From positions 1 through 37,808 of the forward strand of contig JAJEAY010000165.1 of assembly GCA_022824145.1 (NCBI GenBank): DNA of 37,808 bases, in the 5' to 3' direction. This stretch comes from Rhodobacter sp. Lineage in GTDB: Bacteria > Pseudomonadota > Alphaproteobacteria > Rhodobacterales > Rhodobacteraceae. This document shows, piece by piece, positions 9,763 through 17,376 of this stretch (positions within the stretch are counted from its first letter, which is position 1; every line of letters begins with the position of its first letter). Under the pieces are notes generated by a model that saw only the letters and a program-made list of their open reading frames with translations, was not told the DNA's origin and did no database searches. The position numbers and the translations under genes are program-made.

Positions 9763-10350
9763 TTAAATTCCTTTCCGCAGCCGAAGCCTCCAGTTGCCGG
9801 TGCACCGTTGCAGTCCAGCTTGCTGCAGCTGACAGCTATAGCCGCTTGCACTGAATGCCGCGGATCTGTCAGGCAGCGGCCGCCTGACCAGCGCGGGTCG
9901 AATACTACCATCCAACCGGCCGCAGCGATTGACGCAATGACAGACGTTGCCAGAAATACGCGTCATGGGAAAGCGGTCCGTTCGACTCCGGTTGCTTGCG
10001 GTCCGGAGGCCCGCCCATAACGGTGAACCGCCGCCCAACCGGATCCAGAAAGCCGGACAGGATGCCAGAAATGCGCATCGGCATCCCGAACTGAAGTCGA
10101 CTTGCAGCTGTGGCTCGGCAGCACAGGAAAGCCGGCTCCCCGAATTCAGATCGAAGAGGAAATCTGTTTGAGAAACATATTCCTCATGGAAAAGCCGCAT
10201 GCCATATACGCCATTAGAATTGCGGGTTAGGTTTCGGCTGCAGGAGACAGCCGCCGGAGGTTCCCGCCGACCATCCATCTTCTCCGATCCGGCACGGCCT
10301 TCCGCATGAAATGGGTGCTGTGCAACGAGGGGGTCGACAATAGGCTGATC
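9763..10350. other. Long divergent spacer upstream of cobQ
   Basis: 588 bp with no convincing gene; open frames on both strands lack homology and ribosome-binding sites. Because it lies upstream of a cobalamin gene I looked for a B12 riboswitch. There are partial resemblances (ATGGGAAAGCGG near 9965; CAGGAGACAGCC near 10240), but no GCCACTG element or intact B12 box at the right spacing on either strand. Promoters for both flanking genes should lie here. Confidence 0.45.
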
Positions 10351-11823
10351 ATGGCACGATCAATCATGATCCAGGGCACCGGCTCGAACGTCGGAAAGTC
10401 ACTGGTCGTCGCCGGTCTGGCGCGAGCGCTGTCAAACCGAGGCATGTCAGTCGCGCCTTTCAAACCGCAGAACATGTCCAACAACTCCGCAGTCACCGTT
10501 GATGGGGGTGAAATCGGCCGGGCGCAGGCTCTCCAGGCCCGCGCCGCCAGACGACAGCCAAGCGTGGATATGAACCCGGTACTGCTCAAGCCCGAATCCG
10601 ACACCGGCTCACAGGTCGTGGTTCAGGGCCGTCGGATGACAACGGTCAGGGCGGGCGAGTACGGCAGACTGAAGGCAGACCTTCTTCCCAGGGTAATGGA
10701 GAGTTACAAAAGACTCGCCGGTTCCGTGGATATTGTGCTGGTCGAGGGCGCAGGCAGCCCGGCCGAAATCAATCTGCGGGCGGGAGACATAGCAAACATG
10801 GGATTTGCCGAAGCTGCCGGAACGCCGGTTGTTCTTGTGGCTGACATCGATCGGGGAGGAGTGATCGCACAGTTGGTCGGAACATGCGCGGTTCTTGAGG
10901 AGACGGATCGCAGCCGGATTTCGGCGTTCCTTGTCAACAGGTTCCGAGGGGACATTTCGCTGTTCCGGGAAGCAGTCCCGGAGATTGAGCGGCGAACGGG
11001 CTGGACAGGGCTTGGCATCCTGCCATGGTTCGACGATGCCTGGAGACTGCCAGCCGAAGATGTGATGGACGTTGGCTCAGCCGGTGGCGGACCGTTCAGG
11101 ATCGCTGTGCCGCGACTGAAAAGAATCGCGAATTTCGACGACCTTGATCCGCTGGCGGCAGAACCGGAAGTCCGCGTCGAAATTGTGGAACCGGGGCGCG
11201 CCCTTCCCGGCAATGCGAGTCTGGTACTGATTCCAGGATCGAAGTCCACAATTGGAGATCTTGCCGATTTCAGGGCGCAGGGATGGGACATAGACCTGTT
11301 TGCCCATGTTCGGCGCGGTGGCCATGTTCTTGGTATGTGCGGCGGATACCAGATGCTTGGCAAAGAAATAACTGACGCCGAGGGCATTGAAGGAAAGGCC
11401 GGACGATTCCCCGGTCTCGGCCTGCTGGATGTAGTGACAGAAATGCATCCGAAAAAGCGGACCACAAGAACGGAAGGTGTCTATTCGGCCACTGGAGACC
11501 GGGTCAGCGGATATGAGATTCACCTCGGCAGGACGGAAGGTCCGGATCGGAACCGGGCATGGCTGCGCATCGGGGAGCGAACCGAAGGGGCGGCGAGTCC
11601 GGACGGACGTATCCGAGGCAGCTACCTCCACGGAATATTCACGTCAGACGGCTTTCGGAACTCCTTCCTGACTGAACTGGGCGGAAAAGGAAGCGGACTT
11701 TGCCATGAGACGGTGATCGAGACAACGCTTGAAGAACTTGCGGCGCATATGGAAACGAATATGGACATCGACGCTTTCCTGAGCCTTGCCGGGGAGGTCA
11801 AGGGTGTTGCTCCGAAGCAGTGA
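10351..11823 (+). CDS. cobQ: Cobyric acid synthase
   Basis: 490-aa glutamine-dependent amidotransferase that amidates four side chains of adenosyl-cobyrinic acid a,c-diamide in adenosylcobalamin synthesis. The N-terminal ATP-binding domain starts [17 protein letters not shown] and includes [10 protein letters not shown] and [12 protein letters not shown]. The C-terminal class I-like glutaminase domain carries the nucleophile Cys330 in [11 protein letters not shown] and the catalytic His427 in GSYLHGIF. Length is normal. The start at 10351 is preferred over an in-frame ATG at 10306 because homology begins here and a short AGG precedes it. No other cob gene is in the window. Confidence 0.96.
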   Translation: MARSIMIQGTGSNVGKSLVVAGLARALSNRGMSVAPFKPQNMSNNSAVTVDGGEIGRAQALQARAARRQPSVDMNPVLLKPESDTGSQVVVQGRRMTTVRAGEYGRLKADLLPRVMESYKRLAGSVDIVLVEGAGSPAEINLRAGDIANMGFAEAAGTPVVLVADIDRGGVIAQLVGTCAVLEETDRSRISAFLVNRFRGDISLFREAVPEIERRTGWTGLGILPWFDDAWRLPAEDVMDVGSAGGGPFRIAVPRLKRIANFDDLDPLAAEPEVRVEIVEPGRALPGNASLVLIPGSKSTIGDLADFRAQGWDIDLFAHVRRGGHVLGMCGGYQMLGKEITDAEGIEGKAGRFPGLGLLDVVTEMHPKKRTTRTEGVYSATGDRVSGYEIHLGRTEGPDRNRAWLRIGERTEGAASPDGRIRGSYLHGIFTSDGFRNSFLTELGGKGSGLCHETVIETTLEELAAHMETNMDIDAFLSLAGEVKGVAPKQ

Positions 11824-12357
11824 ATTCCTGTTCCGTTCCATTGGCACAGAGTGCCTGCGGAAAGGCAGAGCAAAATGGATGCTCTTTCAATCGATCCTGG
11901 AGAAAGGGACTGACGAATCGGAAGTTCAGCGGCGGTTGACCAAACCGCTTTCGCGGATGCGACTGTTACAGTTCAGGTCGGGGAAGCGCTGGCCGTACAG
12001 CCGTTGTCCGATCGCCAGATGCATTCAGCGATGCATATTCCAGCTGGAATCGGGGAGATTTCCGTAGGCAATGTCCGCCACGACGCCCCTCCAGTTTGCC
12101 CATTCGGATTTGAGAGCATGCGCGCCGTGCAAGCGTTACTTGCGAGCCGACTCATCAGACGCGGGACTGAATTCCTTTACGCCCGGCGTTGCGGCATCTT
12201 CGAGGGGTGCGGAATCGTCTCAATTCGCGGCAACCCGCGTCCGGGAAGCAAATGGGTAGGGTTCGATTCCCGTGATGGGCGCCACTTTCCAACACGAGTC
12301 CTCAACGCCCGCCCCTTGCCAAACAACTGCCCTTCCAGACTGCAGCGAAGAGAGAGA
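11824..12357. other. Spacer between cobQ and tolC 3' ends
   Basis: 534 bp between two convergent genes, with no credible coding region. It holds the tRNA-like 3' end at 12254-12284, listed separately. A 7-base GCCCATT at 12098-12104 can pair fully (one G-T pair) with the acceptor-like GATGGGC of that fragment. No good rho-independent terminator for cobQ or tolC was found. Confidence 0.45.
12254..12284 (+). pseudogene. Degenerate tRNA-like 3' end (T-arm, acceptor strand, CCA)
   Basis: The sequence contains a T-loop core GTTCGATTC flanked by a 3-bp GGG/CCC stem, then an acceptor-like strand GATGGGC, a discriminator G and encoded CCA. The two outer T-stem pairs are mismatched, and no D-arm or anticodon arm precedes it, so it cannot be a functional tRNA. 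A discriminator G before CCA fits Arg or Ser tRNAs. It may be a decayed tRNA or an old integration scar; chance resemblance is possible. Confidence 0.4.
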
Positions 12358-13791
12358 TCATTCCCGGTCGAGAGCCTTGAGCACACGGTCCAGATCGCGC
12401 CCGCGCTCGCTCTGCGCCTTTACCGAAAAGGCACCGGAATTCGCCAGATTGTAATGATCAACTGGGTCATAGGTAACTATGCCAAGCTGAAGATCCTCAA
12501 CTGTGAGCACGCCCATAGCTGAAAGAAGCGAATACCGCGACAGATACTGTTCTACCTCCGCCCCAATTTGGTTCGAGCGCGCATCGAGAAGTTCCTGTTC
12601 GGCGTCCAACACGTCAAGGGTAGTACGTGAACCGAACCGGGCTTCTTCCCGCGTCCCGTCATACGCAAGCTGGCTGGCGGTTACCTGCAGCATGCTGGCC
12701 TCGGTCCGTGCGGCGGCCACCTGAAGCATGGCCCACGCGGTCCCCACTCCAAGCTCGACATCGATCACAGACTGAAGGAGAGCCGCACGCGCGGCTTCTC
12801 GACGGGCCTCCAACTGCCGCGTGGCAGAGTCCCAGCCGCCTTTGAAAACGGGAAGGGTGGCACTAACGTTGGCGCTGTATCTATGATCGGACCGATCATC
12901 TATGGATAGACTCACACCTGTCTTGACAGTAAGACCCCGTGCCGCATGGGCACGCCGGGCATTTGCATCGGCGGTGTTTACGCTTCGCTGAGCTTCCTTG
13001 ATCCGGGGATGGGTTCTTACGGCGATGCCCTTTGCATCTTCCTCGGAAGCCGCTGTCGCTGGCGGTGCCGATGGCCATTCCAGGTCATCCGGCTCGTGGC
13101 CTACAATTGATCTGTAAGTGGCCTGTGCGATCGCGAGATCACCTTCCGCTGCAGCGAGATTGCCCCGGGCGGCAGAAAGACGGGCCTCAGCGATCGAAAC
13201 GTCGGTGCGGGTCGCTTCACCCACGTCGAACCGATCCCTTGCCGCACGAAGCTCCTCGGTGATCAGTTCAACATTGTTCTCACGCAGCGAGACAAACTGA
13301 GTTGCCCGAATGACCTCCAAGTATGCCCGAACGGTATCCAGCAGCACCTGCTGCTCTATCTGGATCAGCGCGGCCCGCAGCCCCAGCACCGTCTCCTTGG
13401 CTGCCTCTGCCGCATGACGTGTGACGCCATTGTCGAACAGAGTAAGTTCCATCGACAGCGCCAATGAACCGGACCAATGCTCTCCCGCATTGTTTCGCTC
13501 GGGACCGAACGCATTCGCTTGGGTAACGAAGTTAACAACCGGCAGAAGGGTTGCGGATGCCTGGGCAACGTCCTCGTCAGCGGCGCGCAGCAGCGCTCGC
13601 CTCTGCTCCAGCAGGTTCGAGTTTCCATAGGCGGCGGCAAGTGCATCAGCCAGGGTTTCAGCTCTGGCTTCCTGAGTGAATGCTGCGTAAAACGCGACTG
13701 AGCAGGACAGCGCCAACATCTTCAGGATATGGATGAGTGAGCGGCTTTCCCAAATCCGGCTCTGCAGATTCCGGCGCCGTAGGTCTTTCAA
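12358..13791 (-). CDS. tolC: TolC-family outer membrane efflux protein
   Basis: 477-aa outer-membrane channel subunit for type I secretion or tripartite efflux. An N-terminal signal region (hydrophobic LALSCSVAFYAAF, cleavage after EARA) precedes mature ETLADALAAAYGNSNLLEQRR. Two repeats of long amphipathic helices follow, including RATQFVSLRENNVELITEELRAARDRFDVGEATRTDV and its second-half counterpart TREEARFGSRTTLDVLDAEQEL. The proposed start is TTG at 13791, which overlaps the stop of the upstream PIMT-like gene (TTGA) and has GGGAG 8 bases upstream. The ATG at 13719 is an alternative that leaves a shorter signal peptide. The coupling implies a two-gene operon. No partner ABC or RND pump is adjacent. 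Confidence 0.93.
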   Translation of the reverse strand: MKDLRRRNLQSRIWESRSLIHILKMLALSCSVAFYAAFTQEARAETLADALAAAYGNSNLLEQRRALLRAADEDVAQASATLLPVVNFVTQANAFGPERNNAGEHWSGSLALSMELTLFDNGVTRHAAEAAKETVLGLRAALIQIEQQVLLDTVRAYLEVIRATQFVSLRENNVELITEELRAARDRFDVGEATRTDVSIAEARLSAARGNLAAAEGDLAIAQATYRSIVGHEPDDLEWPSAPPATAASEEDAKGIAVRTHPRIKEAQRSVNTADANARRAHAARGLTVKTGVSLSIDDRSDHRYSANVSATLPVFKGGWDSATRQLEARREAARAALLQSVIDVELGVGTAWAMLQVAAARTEASMLQVTASQLAYDGTREEARFGSRTTLDVLDAEQELLDARSNQIGAEVEQYLSRYSLLSAMGVLTVEDLQLGIVTYDPVDHYNLANSGAFSVKAQSERGRDLDRVLKALDRE

Positions 13792-14441
13792 AGCCGAAAC
13801 TCCCTTTTCCGGGCAAAGCCCCGCAGGATTGGCGCCATTGCATTGAATGCATCCCGCCAGTCAATGGAGTCGCCATTCTTCCAGCCGATCCGGCAGACTC
13901 CCATTACTCCCTGAACGAAAATCGCAGCTATGCGCCCTCCATCCTTAATTTGGTCTACAACGGCGCTTGGCACCGTCTCAACCCCACCCTGCAGAATCGC
14001 TACGTCATACGGGCCATGCCGCGGCCCGCCCTCGGCAAGCGGCGCAGCAAATACAGCCACATTGTCGGCGCCAGCCACCACCAGCCGGGTCTCGGCCTCC
14101 GCAGCCATCTCAGCATCCTCCTCAACCGCGATCACCGCTTCAGCCAAGCGCGCGATCACAGCCGATGAATAGCCCAAACCACAACCGAGGTCCAAAACAA
14201 GCTCGTTCGGCTGAATATCAAGCCCGTCCAGTATCTTTGCGAGCGTTCTGGGTTCCAGCATGACGCGGCCGCCGCCGAGAGCGATTTGCCCGTCGCAGTA
14301 GGCCGTCGCCTGCGCACCGTCCGGCACGAATTCCTCGCGCGGGACTGAAAGCATGGCATCGATGACCGGAAACTTTGTGACGTCGGAAGGCCGAACCTGC
14401 GTGTCGACCATGGTCGTGCGCTGAGCGGGAATGTCAGCCAT
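13788..14441 (-). CDS. Protein-L-isoaspartate O-methyltransferase family protein
   Basis: 217-aa SAM-dependent methyltransferase of the PIMT (Pcm) family, which repairs isoaspartyl residues in damaged proteins. Visible features are the substrate-loop region VPREEFVPDGAQATAYCDGQIALGGG, where the last Gly-rich run replaces the usual G-x-x-IS-P-x motif, and SAM motif I VLDLGCGLGYSSAVIA. Because the isoaspartate-binding segment is divergent, this may be a paralog with another substrate. The start at 14441 (MADIPAQRTTMVDTQVRPSDV) has GAAGAGG upstream and matches family N-termini. It is translationally coupled to tolC. From memory, this gene pair is conserved in Rhodobacterales. Confidence 0.87.
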   Translation of the reverse strand: MADIPAQRTTMVDTQVRPSDVTKFPVIDAMLSVPREEFVPDGAQATAYCDGQIALGGGRVMLEPRTLAKILDGLDIQPNELVLDLGCGLGYSSAVIARLAEAVIAVEEDAEMAAEAETRLVVAGADNVAVFAAPLAEGGPRHGPYDVAILQGGVETVPSAVVDQIKDGGRIAAIFVQGVMGVCRIGWKNGDSIDWRDAFNAMAPILRGFARKREFRL

Positions 14442-14849
14442 TTCGGCTTGGCCTCTTCGGACTGCGACTCTGAAAGTCGTTCTGCCACAGATCGAATTGA
14501 GCGACAACAGGTGAAGAGCCGGGCGAGCGATCAGCCCTGGCGCCACTCCGCAGAGCACCTGTTAACGAAACAAGCCGGTTTCTCAAGTTCATTGAATAAC
14601 GGGTCGTGATCACGGCACTCTCGCGGATTCGGCGACTCCCGCCGCTTCCGGTCCCGAACGAATCCGACGGCGATTCGGACCAGTTGAATAGCGGGCACCG
14701 GTCGATGCTACGCGCAAATCACCGGCTCGGCAAAAGGCTGAAACGAACCGCAGCTGGAGGAGGACGGTCAACTGTCGGACACGAAGCACCAATTTGAGTG
14801 CATTTGAAACTTGCTTTCGGCAAGCATCTGACCTATCGTTCGTCGGTTG
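14442..14849. other. Spacer between the PIMT-like gene and tRNA-Cys
   Basis: 408 bp with no convincing gene. It should contain the promoter of the PIMT-like/tolC operon, not resolved here, and a tRNA promoter listed separately at 14811-14839. A 5-bp hairpin CTTGC-TTTCG-GCAAG at 14810-14824 overlaps the -35 of that promoter. Confidence 0.45.
14811..14839 (+). promoter_or_regulatory. Probable sigma-70 promoter of tRNA-Cys
   Basis: TTGCTT (14811-14816) and TATCGT (14834-14839) are 17 bp apart, with the mature tRNA starting 11 bases after the -10. Spacing is ideal for the housekeeping sigma factor, though both boxes are imperfect. Confidence 0.5.
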
Positions 14850-14923
14850 GGTGAGTTGGCGGAGAGGCTACGCAGCGGACTGCAAATCCGTGTACACCGG
14901 TTCGAATCCGGTACTCACCTCCA
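14850..14923 (+). tRNA. tRNA-Cys (anticodon GCA)
   Basis: A full cloverleaf can be drawn. The acceptor stem GGTGAGT pairs with ACTCACC; the anticodon stem GGACT...AATCC presents GCA at 14882-14884; the T-arm has CCGG-TTCGAAT-CCGG. The discriminator is T73, normal for Cys, and CCA is encoded (14921-14923). Confidence 0.97.
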
Positions 14924-15483
14924 GATTTCTCTTACGTCATCAACCGTTCGACCGCATCTGACGACAGGTCCAGATGGAGATTGACATCACCGCACGCCGC
15001 GAGTGCCAAGTCCATCATTAGACTGAACTTCAGGCTGAGAATTCCCCTCCAGAACCGCGCAGATGATTGAAAACGCTCGGATTTTCCGCCGGAGCCTCCT
15101 TGCTAAACCTGGAGTCGTGCTGACATGCAATGACTCCGCCCTTGGCCGTCAGCGTCGACGTCATCCCCAACCGCTCCTCCCCGCCGCCGTCCTGCTGCGC
15201 GAGGCGTGGCGCGAGGGAAAGAGCGTCAGGCGGCCGGACGCTCGCAAACCTTACCAGAATGCCTCCCGCCCTCTTCGGCGCCGTCCGCGGCGGCATGGTA
15301 CGGATACTGGGCCGCAGCCTCCAAAGATCATTCCTGATTCGCTGAACATACGAGGATGGCCGTTGGAGAATCCTTCCAGGCCATTGTTGTGCCGGACGCC
15401 CAATGAGCCGCTGCCCATCGTTGCAGGAACGGGATCGGAAACGGCTTGCACGTCCTGCGGCATTGCCGCAATTTGTCCTCCCG
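14924..15483. other. Spacer between tRNA-Cys and the toxin-antitoxin pair
   Basis: 560 bp without a supported gene. Open frames on both strands are low-complexity Arg/Pro/Ser-rich and lack ribosome-binding sites. No duplicated tRNA-Cys 3' end, integrase or transposase is visible, so an integration event is not demonstrated. The promoter of the TA pair presumably lies at its right end. Confidence 0.4.
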
Positions 15484-15816
15484 ATGAACCTGTATGCGAC
15501 CCGCACCTATGAACGCACCATCCGCAAACTGCTGTCCGAAGACGCCCGTCGCGACATGGAAGCGGCCATCGTCGCTGCTCCCGAAGTCGTGCCGGTCATC
15601 CGGGGGACAGGCGGCATCCGCAAATTGCGCTGGGCAGGATCCGGCCGAGGCAAGCGCGGCGGCATCCGTGCGATCTACTTCTGGCACGCCGGGCCGGGGA
15701 AGGAATACATGCTGACCGCCTACGCGAAGGCTGACCGCGAAGACCTCACGGCGGCGGACCGCAAGGCGCTGACGCGGCTGGTGGCAAGCATCGTGCGGGA
15801 AGGACAGGCAGGATGA
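15484..15816 (+). CDS. HigB/RelE-like toxin
   Basis: 110-aa RelE-superfamily protein, expected to be a ribosome-dependent mRNA interferase. The core IRGTGGIRKLRWAGSGRGKRGGIRAIYFW followed by YMLTAYAKADREDLT is the typical HigB-type signature: G-GIRK-R, R-GG-R-IYF and a K-E/D-L-T element. The start was placed at 15484 (MNLYATRTYERTIRKLL); the frame stays open further upstream without homology. No clear SD is seen. The stop overlaps the antitoxin start by ATGA (15813-15816), so the order is toxin first, as in higBA. Third codon positions look more GC-rich than in neighbouring genes, consistent with horizontal acquisition. Confidence 0.87.
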   Translation: MNLYATRTYERTIRKLLSEDARRDMEAAIVAAPEVVPVIRGTGGIRKLRWAGSGRGKRGGIRAIYFWHAGPGKEYMLTAYAKADREDLTAADRKALTRLVASIVREGQAG

Positions 15817-16127
15817 CGGTCGAACGCACCGACACCGGCCTTGAGATTGAGGCAGCGCTGGGCGAGGTTTTCGCCCATATGCGCGGGGAGACGGCGCTGC
15901 CGTGCCGGATCGTGGACGATCCCGCCGCCGGGCGAATCATCGCACTGCGAAAGCGCATGAAGCTGAGCCGGCAGAGATTCGCTGACCGTTTCGGGCTGGA
16001 TGCACGGGCAATCCAAGAGTGGGAGCAGGGTCGCCGGGTGCCCGACCGGGCGGCGCGGATGTTGCTGACAGTGATCGACCGCGACCCGGAAGCCGTCATT
16101 CGCGCCCTTGCGCAGCCGGCGGATTGA
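15813..16127 (+). CDS. HigA/NadS-like HTH antitoxin
   Basis: 104-aa cognate antitoxin with a C-terminal XRE-type helix-turn-helix: IIALRKRMKLSRQRFADRFGLDARAIQEWEQGRRVPD, followed by RAARMLLTVIDRDPEAVIRAL, characteristic of the HigA-2/NadS group. The N-terminal 45 residues (EIEAALGEVFAHMRGETALPCRIVDD) probably form the toxin-binding part. It would neutralise the upstream toxin and repress the operon. It is translationally coupled to the toxin through ATGA. Confidence 0.88.
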   Translation: MTVERTDTGLEIEAALGEVFAHMRGETALPCRIVDDPAAGRIIALRKRMKLSRQRFADRFGLDARAIQEWEQGRRVPDRAARMLLTVIDRDPEAVIRALAQPAD

Positions 16128-16271
16128 TCGAATCCGGCTGTGGTGCGATTACGATGCGACAATCAAAGATCTTAACTATTTGATAAATAGACAGTAATTT
16201 TCATGCCATTCGCACCGGATCCATAGATCCTGCGGAATGCCGCAATCCACTTCCGGTTCGAAGCGAAGACG

Positions 16272-16297
16272 TGAAACAGGATTCAAGGCCTGTTTCA
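16272..16297. terminator. Hairpin between the antitoxin and rpoH 3' ends
   Basis: A perfect 9-bp stem TGAAACAGG / CCTGTTTCA with an 8-nt loop sits 33 bp beyond the rpoH stop and 145 bp beyond the antitoxin stop. No T-run follows on either strand, so its terminator role is uncertain. A separate AT-rich hairpin CTATTT-GAT-AAATAG lies at 16176-16190, nearer the antitoxin. Confidence 0.4.
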
Positions 16298-16329
16298 GCA
16301 CGCCGTAATTCGGATCTCCGGCGGCTGTG

Positions 16330-17223
16330 TTATGAGAGTATGCCCTTCTCGCGCGCGAGTTCCGTCACACGCCGCTGCAGCTTTTCAAACGCACGAACCT
16401 CAATCTGCCGAACCCGTTCTCGACTCACGCCGTACTGGCCGGAAAGAGTCTCGAGCGTCACCGATTGATCCTGTAGCCGCCGCTGAGTAAGGATGTCCTG
16501 TTCTCGTTCATTCAGAACAGTCAGCGCTTCGGCCAGCAGTTCACGCCTTACCTGAAGCTCATCCATGTCTTCGTAAGCCGCAGCCTGGTCTGCGTCCTCA
16601 TCCTCAAGCCAGTCCTGCCATTCCGTCGAACTGTCGCCATCAGCGCCGCCAACCAAGGAATTGAGCGACGCATCACCGCCAGAAATCCGACGGTTCATCG
16701 AAATGACTTCGTCTTCCGTAACCCCAAGGTCAGACGCGATTCTCTTGACCTTGTCGGGATGGAGGTCTCCATCCTCTAGCGCACCGATGCGGGCCTTCGC
16801 CTTGCGAAGATTGAAGAACAGCTTCTTCTGCGCCGACGTCGTGCCAAGCTTGACCAGTGACCAGGACCGCAGTATATATTCCTGGATCGACGCGCGGATC
16901 CACCACATGGCATATGTAGCAAGGCGGAATCCCCTCTCAGGGTCAAACCGCCTGACGGCCTGCATCAGACCGACATTGGCTTCGGAAATCACCTCAGCCT
17001 GCGGCAAGCCGTAGCCACGGTAACCCATGGCGATTTTCGCCGCGAGCCTAAGATGTGAGGTTACCAAACGATGCGCGGCGCCCGAGTCCTGTCGGTCCAC
17101 CCATGCCTTTGCCAGCATGTACTCCTCTTCCGGCTCCAGCATCGGAAACCGCCTTATTTCCTGCAGGTAGCGGTTCAGTCCCTGTTCCGGACTCGGGGCA
17201 GGCAGATTCGCGTAGTTGCTCAT
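16330..17223 (-). CDS. rpoH: RNA polymerase heat-shock sigma factor (sigma-32)
   Basis: 297-aa group 3 sigma factor that directs transcription of chaperone and protease genes. Region 2 shows EANVGLMQAVRRFDPERGFRLATYAMWWIRASIQEYI. It is followed by the RpoH box QKKLFFNLRKAKARI, which separates RpoH from RpoD and RpoS. Region 4 contains the HTH YGVSRERVRQIEVRAFEKLQ. Length is normal. The ATG has AAGGGAA 5-6 bases upstream. It is downstream of the RluD-like gene on the same strand across 153 bp. A sigma-32-like promoter in that gap suggests autoregulation. Many Rhodobacterales carry two rpoH paralogs; which one this is cannot be told here. Confidence 0.97.
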   Translation of the reverse strand: MSNYANLPAPSPEQGLNRYLQEIRRFPMLEPEEEYMLAKAWVDRQDSGAAHRLVTSHLRLAAKIAMGYRGYGLPQAEVISEANVGLMQAVRRFDPERGFRLATYAMWWIRASIQEYILRSWSLVKLGTTSAQKKLFFNLRKAKARIGALEDGDLHPDKVKRIASDLGVTEDEVISMNRRISGGDASLNSLVGGADGDSSTEWQDWLEDEDADQAAAYEDMDELQVRRELLAEALTVLNEREQDILTQRRLQDQSVTLETLSGQYGVSRERVRQIEVRAFEKLQRRVTELAREKGILS

Positions 17224-17262
17224 GGATTTCCCTTATGCCTTATGTTTATTCCATTAACATTG

Positions 17263-17291
17263 AATTAGGGCCAACGTTCCGACGTTTCAAG
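17263..17291 (-). promoter_or_regulatory. Heat-shock (sigma-32)-like promoter upstream of rpoH
   Basis: On the minus strand, CTTGAA (17291-17286) is followed after 15 bp by CCCTAATT (17270-17263). The -35 matches the sigma-32 consensus CTTGAA exactly and the -10 matches CCCCATTT at 6 of 8 positions. It lies 40 bp upstream of the rpoH start codon. Confidence 0.5.
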
Positions 17292-17376
17292 GAGCGCCGC
17301 TCAATTTTTTCAGCCCACCATCATCCAATCAGCCAACTCACGTCGAAGCACCAGTAGCCCGAAGCGAATCTCACGC

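Noticed and set aside
9340..10020. Long plus-strand open frame over the DUF457-like gene
   Set aside because: Antisense to a membrane protein with clear motifs. Its product is Arg/Pro/Gln-rich, without homology or ribosome-binding site.
9950..10260. Cobalamin riboswitch upstream of cobQ
   Set aside because: Only loose matches (ATGGGAAAGCGG; CAGGAGACAGCC) at wrong spacing, about 270 nt apart. No GCCACTG, no CCGCAACTGT and no intact B12 box on either strand.
12098..12284. Two-piece (alpha-type) tmRNA
   Set aside because: The acceptor-like 3' end is present, but no tag-coding piece or GGATTCGAC-type element was found up- or downstream, and the T-stem is mismatched.
15030..15506. Open frames on both strands between tRNA-Cys and the toxin gene
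   Set aside because: Low-complexity Arg/Pro/Ser content and no start signals.
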